This document shows, in pieces, positions 26,601 through 39,178 of a stretch of DNA of 64,000 nucleotides; position 1 is the first letter of the stretch, and every line of letters starts with the position of its first letter. The notes below the pieces were generated by a model. That model saw only the letters and a list, made by a program, of their open reading frames with translations, did not search any database and was not told the origin of the DNA. Position numbers and translations under genes: made by a program. This DNA is from Tubiluchus corallicola. Lineage: Eukaryota > Priapulida > Priapulimorpha > Priapulimorphida > Tubiluchidae. The stretch lies in assembly GCA_030141605.1 (NCBI GenBank), contig JAQGDQ010000142.1, positions 60,001 through 124,000 on the forward strand. The letters are read 5' to 3'.

Positions 26601-29600
26601 AACCTCTGTTTCCTGATGCGCCAAACAGTCAATATTGTTTCCGTGAAACTTGCGTTGAGGAGGCAATTCATCAGAAAATTGACTTGCATTTAACTCACAG
26701 TGTTTGTCCAGTGACGGGTAAGAATGGTAATTTGCCAGGCAGCAGTGATAATCATGTTTATGTATCTTGTTTATAGCATGTGCTTAGTTAATCCAAAATT
26801 AAGCAACATCAAGCCTGGTCAGTAAGTGGATGGGTGTTGTTGTGATAAAGTTAGATAGAGCTGTGATAATCATAAATATGTATCTTATGTATCTAGGTGA
26901 GTGGTCTTGATATGTGCTTAGTTGTCAAAAGTTAAGGAATGTTGAGCTCAGTCAGTAAGTGAATGGGTGACTTCCAGGAAAATTGCTTCTGGTGGGTTTT
27001 ATCTCCCAAACTGTGACTGAACGGATATTTGCCTCGTTGAGGTGGGATGGGAAAGACTGTTCTGCAGGTCCGGTGTAATGGTGTCTATGACCTGTCGAGT
27101 GTCAGTCTTAGAGGATTATTCTGGTAATGTGATAGGTCCCGCAACGAGTTATATTAAGTAGCTTCTGTTGTTAATGCTAGCTTACAGCATGTTCTATTGT
27201 TTAAAAAATCGGTGAAGTGTTCCATTTGTTCTTTAAATATTTTTTTCTGCAGTTTTTATTGGTAAAAAGCACTTGACATCATAATAACATAATTATTAAA
27301 TCAATTGAAATTTTAGTTAATTTGCTTACAGTCTGCATTTCAAAATTTGTTAATTGCATTTTTTATTTTAGGTGACGTTCAAATATTTGAAGAAAAAGAT
27401 AAAGCTACAGGTTCAGATCGTAGCAATTCAAAGAAAAAGAATAAGAAGGTACACAATATGAAAACTGATTAGAGGCCAAATTTGATCTATTCACTTTTAG
27501 ATTTTTGTACTTTTGATGTCTGATTGAAGTGTTTAACTTATGGTGGTGTTTTATTTCATATGACTAGAATCAGAATTAGGTAAAACTTATGGGTATTTAC
27601 TGAAAGAAATTTCTTTACATGTGATGCTTTTCCTATGCAGTGGTTTTTACTTTTATTAGTTAAGTTGAGCTGAACAACATAATCAGTAGATGTTGTTCTT
27701 GAATGTGCTTCTTCTTTATTAATAGAAAAAGAAGGCCAAGGCAAGTGAGAAAGTGGAAAATGATTTTCACCGGACAGATAAAACTGACATTTCTTGTACT
27801 GTGGAAAAAGGTAATTGTAAGTGTTATAATTGTGAGTGTTTTAAAATTTGACTCTGTGTAACTAGGTAGTGTAATTATACAGCATTTCAAAAGAAGCAGC
27901 ACAGAAAAAAGCATGGCAAAAATGAATCTGGACTTCAGCATTATGATGCTACAATATACTAAAGATGTAAAAATAATAATAAATCTTATATTTTTGTCAT
28001 TAGTCCAATTTTCCTACCAGATACCTTGGTATGACTATGCTTATTGAACTTTACATGGTGTGATATTGTTATGCTTATTGAATTTGTTAGTGCATTGTTT
28101 TTTTGGTACACCCTGTAACTAGATTAAAGTGATTCATGAACTGTAAAAGGCCAAGAACGACGATGAGCTGCAGTGCTAGGCAAGGAAACTATATACGCAG
28201 CCATGTAGTCCTATACTAGCAGAATTATATGTTAGACTTATTTTTACGCTTATTCAAATCTTGTTAGGCTTTCACTGTTTTTTTTGCAGGGTCATCAAGT
28301 CAAAATATGCATCCAGTTTTGGATCAGGCTGTAGAGAGTATTGTCCAAGATGTTTTTGATAAAATTCAGGAAAAAGGAGGCATACAAATGAAACAAACGG
28401 CAGTTGCGGGGAAGTTTAGGCGTAAAGAGGGAACATATGAGTGAGTGTATTTCACCAATGTCAGTAGGAAAACTTCTCTTGAAAAACTATTTTTTAAACT
28501 GGTAAATTATGCTAAAGGATGACCGTCTGGCTCTCTTTTTTCATTAAATTAATGTAACTGCTTATTGTTTTTTGTGTTAATAAGTAATGAAAAATCCCTT
28601 GAATTCGCTAGAATTAAAGAATTTTTCGTTACTATTAAAATTTTATGTTGTGCTTAGTTTGCAAGTGACTGTTGAAGCACAAGGTAAAGATGGTGCAAAC
28701 ATAACATCCACTGTTGAGCAAAGAGTTGACCTTCGCAAGAAGGGTATACTTCCTCTTGAACCCAATTCAAAGTTTGCCGCAAGTGACAAGGAATCTGAAT
28801 CAGCACTAAATGTGAAACCAAAACCTGCAGTAATAAGCAAAGAATTAAAAGTCACAAAAGATAACAAGGCGTCACTATCTGCAATAGACAATAAACAGTT
28901 GAAACACGTAGCTAGCAAGGAAGAACCAAAATCTGGAGTAGATGCGAAACAGTTAAAACCTGTCCTAGATAAGAAGGAAGACAAATCTGTATCAGATGAC
29001 AAAGCAACTAATTCTTTTATAGATTCAAAAAATGCAAGTAAGTCGATTATCTTACATTAATTTTTTTGGTTGCTAAGGAAGCTTATTATTTAGTGCATCA
29101 GTTTTGCTCAGTAATTCATAGCAACTTACAGTGATTATTATTGATTAGTGATGGGCACTGCTCACATAGAGTGGCAAAAATGGGTTATTACAAAATTTTC
29201 AAATTGTACACTTTTCCCCTTTTAGCCAAAAATTTTTTGGAGAAGAAACCAACCATCTCCAATGTTCCTACTGACAACCGGACATGTGCGACATGTAGGA
29301 AGACAGCTCCTCCATCAAAAAAATATCGGAAATGTCAACGATGTCGAGATGAAGGTGTTCTCTATCCCAGACACTACTGCTCTCGGGAATGCCAGTGTAA
29401 ATATGAGTTTGCTAATCTGCTATTATAATCTAATACTTCTGTTTTTCAAATGTGTTTAATTTTTATATTTTTCTTTTTTAATACAGTAGGCACCACTTAA
29501 TAGACTTACTTTGGGATGGATCTATTTTAAGGCAATTTAATCAATTAGCCGACGGGTATAGCCTGTTACTACTACAGAAGTACAATTCATCACTTATCAT

Positions 29601-30987
29601 CTTAGTATGCATTGCAAAGGCTTTAAGTGAATTTTGGAAATGAATTAATGTCAAAAATCCTATGTGCAATTATTATTTAAACATACTAATTTATGTAAGT
29701 GAATTAATATAAAAGAAGCTTAAAAATCGCTCAAATTTGATTACTACCACTAAAAATTACAAAAATTTCAAATTCCATTGCTTCATTTCTTCACGAAGAA
29801 GTTTGTTTATGAAATTCTCGTAATAATAAAAAAGTTGAAAATCTGTTGCTGTGTGCTGTACATATTCACGCAAAACACTTAGTCACCTAGTGCTTGAGCT
29901 GCAGTTGGTGATGACCTTGTTTCCCCTGTAAAAACCAGCGGGAACTTCAAAAGCAAACCGCTGGGTAAGTGATTAAATATTTAGCTTCCAAAAACAACGA
30001 GGTTAACTGCAGGGGATGAGCGGGTGACAGATTAAAAGCAAAATCGCTACACTAGCATATTAGCATATGATAAGCGTACCTGCTTACAAACTAAGCTGTA
30101 CTTAACATGACTGGTTCTACATATATTGTAATGCACAAAAGCGACGTAAAGGTGACGTAAAGTAGTAAAAGCTCTTTAGTCACATACAAGTGTCTTATTT
30201 TAAGCATGTGAAGCAAAAATATTGAGTCAATTATGTGTAGTTATTTGCGTCAAATACCAGCGGTTTTTATATACATTTGAATAGGAGCGGCCCGTATCAG
30301 ACGTTTTTGAGTCAATTAGGTGACTGATTCTGTTAACCGTGAGTCTAATAAACGGTGCCTACAGTACAATTCAGCACACTGACATCTGCAATAACCGTTC
30401 ATGTGCAGGACGTCTCCAGTATGGGTGGTTGTGGCAAGCTTGAAATATGCCTATTGTTCAAGGATATATGTTTATGCAAGTCGACATGGTACCAACTGAA
30501 ATCCAACATTTAGTGATAGCGCATACTTAATATAGATGATTGTGGGGGACTGGAATCTAAGTCTTTACCAAAGATAATTCAGGTGAGACATTAAACAAGC
30601 ACAGTGTAGATTTGTTCGAGCAAACACAGTATGTTGGCCCACACCTGTAAGATGGAGCTGGACAAAATAATATCACAGGTGTCTCAGGAACATTTAGCAC
30701 CATAGGTGTTTAAGCTTGCATACGTCTTCCCTCAACTAGATAGAAGTGGTATGGCACTCAAAACGGGACAGAAACAGTTTTTCTGGCAGTCACCAATCCA
30801 TATGTTAATTCAGTTCGCTGTTGTTCAACTTCTGTAGTTAGTCGCACATTATCATGTGCTGTTATTTTTTCACTGTGTTGAGTTATATGTGTAGTATACT
30901 TTCCATTTTGCAGCAATGGATTGGCAGATGAGACACTTGCAGGAGCACAAAGAAGACACCTTAGAGAAGAAAAACCAAGAATCTTAA
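20659..30987 (+). CDS. MYND-type zinc finger protein of unknown function
   Basis: I assembled 14 coding exons: 20659-20778, 21564-21647, 21861-21933, 22389-22481, 22902-22987, 24092-24775, 24989-25139, 26526-26717, 27372-27448, 27726-27810, 28290-28440, 28658-29037, 29226-29396 and 30914-30987. They give 806 residues with the frame kept at every junction. Residues about 1-540 look globular and hold a patch rich in Trp, Tyr and Asp. Residues about 545-580 are Lys-rich (KKKNKKKKKAKA), and about 630-735 is a charged, probably disordered linker. Residues 746-794 fit a MYND finger: CATC, CQRC, YCSREC, then W-x3-H and a final His at 794 where Cys is usual. MYND fingers usually bind proline-rich peptides of partner proteins. 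The start follows CAGCACC and an in-frame stop at the acceptor. I do not recognise the N-terminal part and assign no function. The last intron carries a transposon. Confidence 0.85.
26745..27140 (+). mobile_element. SINE-like element with 5S rRNA-like head, head duplicated
   Basis: The segment carries TTAAGCAAC followed by AGTAAGTGGATGGGTG, which resembles the internal promoter part of 5S rRNA. The head occurs twice with a 118-bp period, from GTGATAATCAT at 26745 and again at 26863. It is followed by a body shared with copies near 35.0, 59.6 and 62.7 kb (GGAAAA, GCTTCT, GGTTTTAT, CAAACTG). It lies in a MYND-gene intron, 27 nt after the exon 8 donor. Confidence 0.6.
29484..30364 (+). mobile_element. 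Tigger/pogo-like non-autonomous DNA transposon, copy 1
   Basis: An 881-bp element sits in the last intron of the MYND gene and is flanked by TA on both sides (29482-29483 and 30365-30366). Its ends are CAGTAGGCACC and, on the other strand, CTGTAGGCACC, with similarity running about 25 bp inward (CTTA-TAGACT). TA duplication and a CAGT-CCC-CTTA end are the pattern of Tigger/pogo elements. No transposase frame remains. A second copy lies inverted at 37292-38110. Confidence 0.75.
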
Positions 30988-33848
30988 CTTTTCTGTTACG
31001 CTGAACTTTTGGCTTGGCTGATGCGTGTTAAACAACCCTACAATTATAAAATCACAAATGTGATGCGTGTCTATAACGGCAAATTGTTATTTCATAGGAT
31101 AACCTAGCTGGTATAAACAGATTGCATAACTGGGATTAATTTCGCTTGCAAAGAATGTTCTTTATATCCAAAACTCAGAAGTGGTTTCAAACAAAAGTAA
31201 GTAAGCAGTTTTTCTGTTAAATTAAGAAGTATGTTGGAGTTTTCGGCATTCCATTTTATAGTTCTTTTTATTTCAGAATAATGTGTAATGAGCCAGATTA
31301 TAGTTAAATGATTTGTACCCGTATACTAGGCCTGTGATTTTTAGTAATAAGTACTGGAGTGGTGAATGCAAAAATCAAGAGATATGTATGTATAACGTTT
31401 TTGGCAATACAAATTTCCTCGATAAGTTTGATATAATATTGAGTTTTTTGCATTTGCAAATTGTGCCTTAATTTTAGTATATTTATTTTCTTAAGCACTT
31501 TGTTCTTATGATTATACTACAAATGTGTAAAAAAAACTGTAAATATATTGGGCTGCTAGTATTAAATATCATGTGGTAATCAATGCGTGAAAGGTTTTTG
31601 TTTATATGCTAATTGTATATAGAAGTTTCAAGTTTTATTTTAATTTTATTTTTATGAGTTATGTTGATATTTTGGTGTAAGTATTAATTAACAAGCCAAA
31701 GCTGTGATTTGCATGCCATATTCAAATCTAATCCATTAAATTGGATAGAAGGTAGCTTGTATTATTGTTGGTGTTAGTGTGATGTTTTTTCAAATGAGGT
31801 ACAAAATTAATATGCATTTTATTGTTTTACTCATTTGACAATTGTACTGTAGTCAGAAATATGTATATTAGTTTTTACATAGGCAGTTATTTTAGTTTCA
31901 GTTCTGTCGTTTTTTCCTAGTTTTGCATCGTCTTAGAATATAATATGAACCGTTATATACTGTGTTGACATTACCAGCTTATTAAAGTATTTTCTCTTGT
32001 GGAGGATGATGCTGCAATTTATTTTTATAGTAGTGTAAATAAGTTAATAAAATAATTGTTTGTTTATAAAGGTACATGTGATAACAGCTGCTGACCAGGT
32101 TGTGTACTGTGGCATTGTCGGCAAGCTGCAAGAAGTTAAGGAAGGGTGATAGTTGCAAGCAAGCTAACCCATTATTGTGATGTTTGCTATGAGTATGTTA
32201 TTGTGATGAAAATGTTTGTATATGACTGGTTAAAAGTCCAAATTTCAAGCTGAAAATCGTTTCAATATCTTTTCTGTTTTTGCAAAAGTTTGTTTTACAT
32301 TCGTTATGTAATTCAATGTTCCTTTTAGTCAGGGTATAAATGGATAGATAGTAATGCTGGTTAAAATGTAATACCAACAAGTACACACTGTGAAATGTAT
32401 TAGTGATGCGTACGATTCACAAATCATCATGAGTTCATAAATTCTTTACTTTGTAAACAAAATAAACATTATCAACTAATTTCACAAAAATGCATTTTTT
32501 GGCATTTAAGCAGCTTCTCATGCTGACCATACATCTGTAATACAGAAGCAAGAACAATAATCAATGACACAATGCATAAACAACCAATCCACAATTATTA
32601 TCATTACTACAATTTCACATCATTTTTACTTTCAGAGTCTTGCGCAATTTATTAGGTAAGTAAATGCAACCAAACAACAACAAAAAACTGATGCACTTAT
32701 AAACCAACTATCTGGTGTGTTCTTGTAAACCTCCAATATTTTCAGCAGAAGCAGTGTTCTAATTAAAAATGTAACACAGTTATTACACATTGCTTGATAA
32801 TTTAAAACATTTAGCCTTCTTCATGCTGTTACGTCGCAAAAGTGAAGGCATTAAGAAATCACAGTCAGATTTATGAAATACAGTATGGCACCATTATAGC
32901 GAACAAGGTTTATTGTGTACACACTGGTAGTGTGAGCTCATAAGAAAGAACCAATTTTTAGCATTTATTTAACTATTAAAAATAACTTTGCATACAACCC
33001 ATTCAGTTATTGCATATTGCAGACATTTTGTCAGGACACATTGTCTGTATTACCGTTTTAAGTTAATTTTTTTTTACCAAATTCATTTCAAATTAATTTA
33101 AACCGTCGTTCTTGGCACTGCAAAGAGTTATTAAGCATGCGGAGCTGTTGCGTTGAAAGGTCACATTGTCTACTACTTTATAAAAACAATGAGTCACTCG
33201 GCAACCTGCTGTTTTATGTAAGTACACAGGTAGCGCACTACTGAGATGTTTCAGCAAGTGATGAATCCTACCACAGAAGCTTCATACAAGGGATAAAGAG
33301 AAATTTTGTGGAAACAAACTTGGCTGACGTTTTCGAATTTCACTGACTTTGCTGAACATGTCATGTAAATTTACAACTGAACAAGTAGACTCAAATTTAA
33401 CACGAAACATTCAATGATTTTTAGTTTATTGTGACTGTATTACATTGTATTACAGTCACAATTAACTAAAAATTATCGAATGTTTCATGTTAAATTTGTG
33501 TGTACTTGTTTAGATGTAAATTACAGTCACATTAGCACACACAGTTTCAGCTGTATTACAGTCACATCAATGCAAAAAAGTAGTTGATCATTGACAGCAT
33601 ATTTTAAAAGTACTTTCACATCCTCTATGAAGCCATGCATTGTAAATTATTTATATACTGAATGTTAATACGTGCATGTCCACCTATCTAGTAGACATAT
33701 ATGTATGATTAGCTATGTATGGTTATAGAGTACCTCAGTTACACAGTACTTTTTTCTGAGTCCCTAGCAGGTTTGCTATAATGATGTTATACTGTAATGC
33801 ACATTATGCACAATACAGATCAATATTGCCAACTTTTCTAACAACAAT
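30988..33848. other. Intergenic DNA between convergent MYND and MRPL47 genes
   Basis: No coding exon is visible. The left part is the MYND 3' UTR, with AT-rich sequence and several possible AATAAA signals; the right part should include the minus-strand 3' UTR of MRPL47. The one clear structure is the inverted repeat at 33369-33521. Confidence 0.5.
33369..33521. repeat. Long imperfect palindrome (hairpin)
   Basis: Two arms of about 73 bp are reverse complements with few mismatches and almost no spacer, centred near 33445. The left arm has AACACGAAACATTCAATGA and TATTGTGACTGTA; the right arm has TACAGTCACAATTAA and CGAATGTTTCATGTTAAA. A word from the arm (TTACAGTCACAT) recurs at about 33521 and 33556. 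It may be a foldback MITE or a transcribed hairpin downstream of MRPL47. Confidence 0.8.
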
Positions 33849-36800
33849 TCAGTCAACCTCACTAACATCAGCATCCGGAAACAATTCTTTTAATTTCTTT
33901 CTTCGGTGCTCTCGTCTTTTTAAGTACTGACGGTATCTTAACAACTGCTGCTCCCTCCAAAGCCCCTTAAACTTGCCCACTGCAGCACCACCTCGTGGAA
34001 TCTTTGACCATATTCGGTAGTTGACATTTGCCCACGGAGGCACAGGATGTTCCCTGAAAATATTTCATTAGATTTACCAATTTCTATTTTTACCAACGAA
34101 TGCTATGCTTAATATTAAATTAGTTTTTACTGGTGACAATAAATGTAGTTTCTACACAAGTTGCAGTAAAATTGTTTTCATTAATTGTTAGAGTAAATTT
34201 TGTTAAGAAAAACAATATTACTGTGAAGAGATTCTATCATTCTTTAGATAACCATTTTCTATCACTATTTTTGCTTTACCCTGTATTGTAGAAAATACGT
34301 GGCAATATCAAATTACTATCCAGCTGTATCAAGGACTAGAGATATAAGTACATAAGTCCATCTTACAAGCTAAAGCCAGTTTTTAACAATCATTTGCGAG
34401 AACATGTATGAGAATTTGAGAGATATGACAATGTCTGACCTTAGCTTTCATGGAAATGAGGAATGTACAAAGTGTGTTGTGTAAATTAAAGCAGAGAAAG
34501 AGGACAGGTCACCAGGGTCATTTTGAAGATGAGATGTATTACATGCCTACAGGAAGTGTGCTTTGGGGTGAAACAAATTATTTAGTCTGTTGAGAATCTT
34601 CTTATGTTTAACTATAGCTATTAACACTGGTGTTTGGTTTTTCATGGAAATTGACTTAAAAGTAGAAGGTGTACATGCTTTTGTAAGTAGGCCAGCTATG
34701 TTTGCATTGTTAAATGGTTGTTAACACAAATAGTCAAATTAAGAAACAAAGTTTGTGCACTGCTGTACCTAAGTTTTCTCAACTGTCTCAACCCCCATGG
34801 CATCTGTTCCATTTTTTCACCTCCTTCGCCAGGTTTTCCTGTTTCCAGTAAATGAAAAGCTCTGTTTCTCTCATCAACAACTGTGCGTATATTATCCATG
34901 CTTTCTTCTACCTAGATAAACAAGTCATATTTAGTTCAGCAAAACTGTCTGCAGACACTTTTTCAACATTTAGGACATATCATTAACTAATAACAATATT
35001 AATAACAAGACAGAAGAATAACTGAGTGGCCACAGTACATTATTAGTAACCAACCACACAACATAAGGCCTGTTTAGTAAATTGATGGGCAAGTTCCAGG
35101 AAAGTTATTTTTGGGTGGTTTCATATTAGGGTGACCACATTGTTAAAGTGATTTTCCCTGGTACCCTCTAGTCAGTAGGAAGGGTAAGTCATCCCAAAAG
35201 AGCAGTAGGTCAACAAGATAGCAACTTATTAATTAATTTCAATATTAAGTAATCTAAAACTGATGGAAAAAACTTAACAGGACAATAAAGAATTGAAATT
35301 ATGTATTGCAATCTAGTAATACATAAATAAAACGCATTAAAATGGGAGCTTAAATTTAGAAATAAAACAAATACATATTTGAAACTATATTTTGAGATTT
35401 CAATTGCAACTTTCAATGATTTTTGAGTTTTTAGAATGTAACAGTTTACATTTATTTTATCGTACAGTTAACTATTATTCTGAATCATCAATGCAGATTT
35501 AACAAAGTTTAAGAAACCTGATGTACAGTAGCTAGTTGGACTAACTAAGTAACTAGTATCACACATTGTCAAAGAAGAGAAATGAGCTAAACAAAGAACG
35601 AAATTTATTAACAACTTAAATTGCTATAACAATATACTGGAAAGTTAACTGGGTGAACATTTATTTAGATGTTTGCTTTCATGACCTGACTTCTGAATTG
35701 GTTGCAAGTTTTGAAAATATGAGATAGGCTGCAATACCCTGACAATTTCCAGACACCCCTGACATCGAGTCTAATTCCCTGAGCCTAGACGGGTGATCAC
35801 CCTACTTCACATGGCCACACTGCCTGTAGCTGTGTCGTTTGTTACTCAAACGAGAAGATACATATAAAAATCAAAACAAGGCATCTCTGCCTGTTCAGAA
35901 TCCCATGTTAGAGGTATATCACTGATAATGAGACCAAATTTTGGTCCCGCCACAACCACAAACATAATGAGCAGGTATTGTAGCTGAGAGATGGACGTTG
36001 GCTTGCAATGCACCCCGAAACGTAAAAAGTGACTGAAATGAGAATTAATACTTTCAATTTCTGAAATATTGTTGGCAAAACAGGCAATGCATATGTAAGC
36101 AGCTGATGGTACAGTACATACTTTGTCTATGCGTTCTTCACTCGGAAACAGTTCCACTCTGCGTTTACACTCTTCCTGCATTGTAAGTAACATGTTCCTC
36201 TCTTTATACAACACAAACCTGAAAACATACAAAAATTAAAAAACTGAAAAACAAAAATAAAGACTGACATTTACAAGCACGAACCTTTAAACTGTCAAAA
36301 TTATTCTCATTTGTCATACAAAAAAAGAACAAGAAATCAGTCTCAGCTACTCTTTTATTTTCTAATAAATGTAGCCATAATTATAACTGTATAACATTAA
36401 TATTTTATCTCAATTTTCATAGTAAAAACAAAGTAAGCAAAGAACCTTTCTAATTTTCATTGCAGGCAAGTACCATGTAGTGTACTTGCAGTTAATGAAT
36501 TATTTTGATACCTGAAAATGAAAGATTCTACAACAACATTTACTTTGGCACTTATTAAAAAAACAAGAATAACTGATGCAATGATGTGATTTCACCTTAA
36601 TTGGTCGACTAAGTCCACCTCATTGGTAAGAAAAGTAAAAAAGCTCAATGAAAATATCACAAGCAACCAGATTCTCACTTTGTCATTCTACAATTTTTTT
36701 AATTTAGAACAACAAGTCTTAAACAGATCTTAGCCTGCAAGTCAATTTTATTTTTATTGAACGAATCTGAAGCTGGTTATACTAGTTATAAAGATTTTTG

Positions 36801-39178
36801 GCCGACCTATCATATCTTACCATAATTTATGTAGATCCTCATTGCTTTTAATTCTCAATTCTTCTACTTTCCAACCTCGACCTACACAAACGATTAAATA
36901 CTAATAAAATTCTGGCATTTACTGAACAATTGTTATTAACCAATTGCACAAATGGTTGTCAAATTTAAGCTATAGGATGACACAAGGAGAGCAATTTCAT
37001 ACATAGGAAAATGCATTTGTAAGCTCTGAATTGGAAATTGGAATTACACTCAATTTGACGCAAATATAATGCAGGGCCTACAGGCCTCAATAACTGATGT
37101 GCATAAACTGGATATTGTCCACTGACTTGCCAAATTATAGGGTACAATTTATGGAGAGTCTTACTTCACCAAATGATGAAATTTTAACATAATTTGCATT
37201 TACAGCCTCGACAATAAGCCAAGCAAGCTTCCACTCATTAACAAAATAGCCAACTTTGTTTGTATGTTAAATGCAAGCAGTTGCATAATTTAGTCACTTA
37301 ATTGACTCAAAAACACCTGAAACGGGCCACTCCTATTCAAATGTACATAAGTACATAAAAACTGTCGCTAATTGACTCAAATAACTCTGCATAATCGACA
37401 GAATTTTTTTATTTCACACATTTAAAATAAGATATTTGTGTGCACCCAAAGAGCTTTTATTGCTTTTATGTCACCTTTGCATCGATTTTGTGCACTATAC
37501 TATACCTAGAAACAGTCACGTTAAGTACAGCTTTGTTTGTAAGCAGGTACAGTACATTTATCATATGCGCTAATATGTTAGTGCAACCGTTTTGCTTTGA
37601 ATCTGCCACCTCGTTGTTTCTGGAAGTTAAACATTTATTAGTCACTTGCCCAGTGGTTTGCTTTTGAAGTCGCTGCTGCTTTTCACAAGGTTGTCACCAA
37701 CTGCAGCTCAAGCACTAGGTGACTAGGTGTTTTGCATGAATATGTGCAGTATATAGTAACAGATTTTCAATGTTTTTATCACTATGAGAATTTTATAAAA
37801 CTAACTTCTTCGTGAAGAAATGAAGCAACCGACCATGCATGAATTTTTGTAATTTTTAATAGTAATCAGGTTCTTTTTTTGTTAATTCACTTATATAAAT
37901 TATGCTTCTTAAATAATTGCACATGGTATTTTCGACATAAATTCGTGTCTAAAATTCATTTAAAGCATCTGCAATGCATGCTAAGGTGATGAGTGATGAC
38001 TCATACTTGTATAGTAGAAATGTACTTGTCCCTTCGGCTAACTGACTCAGTCAGTTAATTGGGTCTAAACACTACCGTCCCAAAATGAGTCTACTAAGCG
38101 GCGCCTACTGTAGTTCTGTCTATATTTATGCCAAATTCAAGGTGACATGTAATTATATTTATACACATATATAAGGACAAGACGAAAATAAATTGTAAAC
38201 ACATGCATACCATGCTTTACTTCTGATTCTCCCCAGTTAGTTTTGTCGTCAAAAAATTCCATCAGACCATAATGCTGAGTGCTTGTGTGTATTTGACACA
38301 ACTTACTATAATGAAAAGCATTAATTGTAATATATCTATAAGTCAGTGATAATTAGTTAAATGCACTAATTAAATGCCCAGGGTAAACCCAATAAAGTAA
38401 CTCCAATGTCAAGTAGGACAAAACTGACAGAATTCTGATAATAGGCCACATGTAAAATCTGAAAGAATCATTGAGAATTTCTTATTATTTAGTTAACACA
38501 ATACAGATCTTACCTAAATTTCTGCAAACATGTAAAATCACTGGGTTGAGAGAAATTTGGGTTTATTAAGTCATAAAATTATCACTGTCAGCCCTCAAGT
38601 TGAGGTGAGCTTTGATAGGTAATTTGAAAAATACCACCTCCCTTTAAAAAAGCTTTTAAAACAGAATAAGGAACCCAATAGGCCTATGCAGAATGTGCTT
38701 ACTTGCAGCAAAATTGTGTTGTTGTTAAAAGGCAGATGCAGCTTGGAAATGACTGAAAAGTCTACTTAATATTAAAAAAATGTCATCGTATATATTAATT
38801 TCGGTGGTATGGGCTTAATATATATATATATATATATGCATAATTCATTTCGGTGGTATGCTATATATATATAAGATTCGAGGTTACAGTTCCGATGACG
38901 GCACTGTAATAGACATTTTCCTGGACCCAACTTTCGATTTTTTTGAAATTTTGGCCAAACAGCTTGTAGAAAAAACGTTCTAGCGGCGCCTGGTGGGACT
39001 CTCGGAAGGAGGTATTAGCTCTTTAGAAAGAAGAGGAACAGTGCTACACGATGGTATGGGCTATGTTTTAGGACACCTCAACCAAAAGGAGTGGTGACTA
39101 GTTAATTAGAGGTTCTATTTTCGGCAATTCTCACTTGGAAAACTGCTGACGCAAAACCTTTGTTCTGATGTCATCCAT
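33849..39178 (-). CDS. MRPL47: Mitochondrial large ribosomal subunit protein uL29m (MRPL47)
   Basis: This protein is a structural component of the mitochondrial ribosome large subunit near the peptide exit. Secure exons are 38305-38211, 36881-36821, 36218-36122, 34911-34769 and 34053-33849. Diagnostic blocks are [74 protein letters not shown] and a very basic C-terminal helix ([14 protein letters not shown]). These match the animal MRPL47 order. The first exon is tentative: 39178-39135 encodes [14 protein letters not shown] and joins in the right phase to give 214 residues, somewhat shorter than typical animal family members. It is acidic at the start, unlike a usual presequence, so the true start may lie elsewhere. 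One intron carries a SINE-like copy and another carries a Tigger-like copy. Confidence 0.9.
35021..35230 (+). mobile_element. SINE-like element, diverged copy
   Basis: The segment carries CTGAGTGGCCA, GGCCTG, TTAGTAAATTGATGGGCA and TTCCAGGAAAG followed by a GGTGGTTTCAT body, which align in order with the copies near 26.9 and 59.6 kb. It lies in an MRPL47 intron, antisense to that gene. Confidence 0.5.
37292..38110 (-). mobile_element. Tigger/pogo-like non-autonomous DNA transposon, copy 2, one end lost
   Basis: This is the reverse complement of the element at 29484-30364 over almost its whole length. Shared words include CACCTAGTGCTTGAGCTGCA and CTTCTTCGTGAAG (either strand). The intact end reads CAGTAGGCGCCGCTTAGTAG on the minus strand and is followed by TA at 38111-38112. 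The other end lacks about the last 40 bp with its inverted repeat. It lies in an MRPL47 intron. Confidence 0.75.
38797..38874. repeat. (TA)n tracts with a duplicated 14-bp word
   Basis: Two TA runs each lie next to the word ATTTCGGTGGTATG, which appears about 48 bp apart. This is a small local duplication in an MRPL47 intron. Confidence 0.7.

Noticed and set aside
38876-39110. Plus-strand frame ending in [18 protein letters not shown]
   Set aside because: It has an internal stop and no flanking splice signals I trust, and I could not match it to any family; possibly an old pseudogene or transposon piece.
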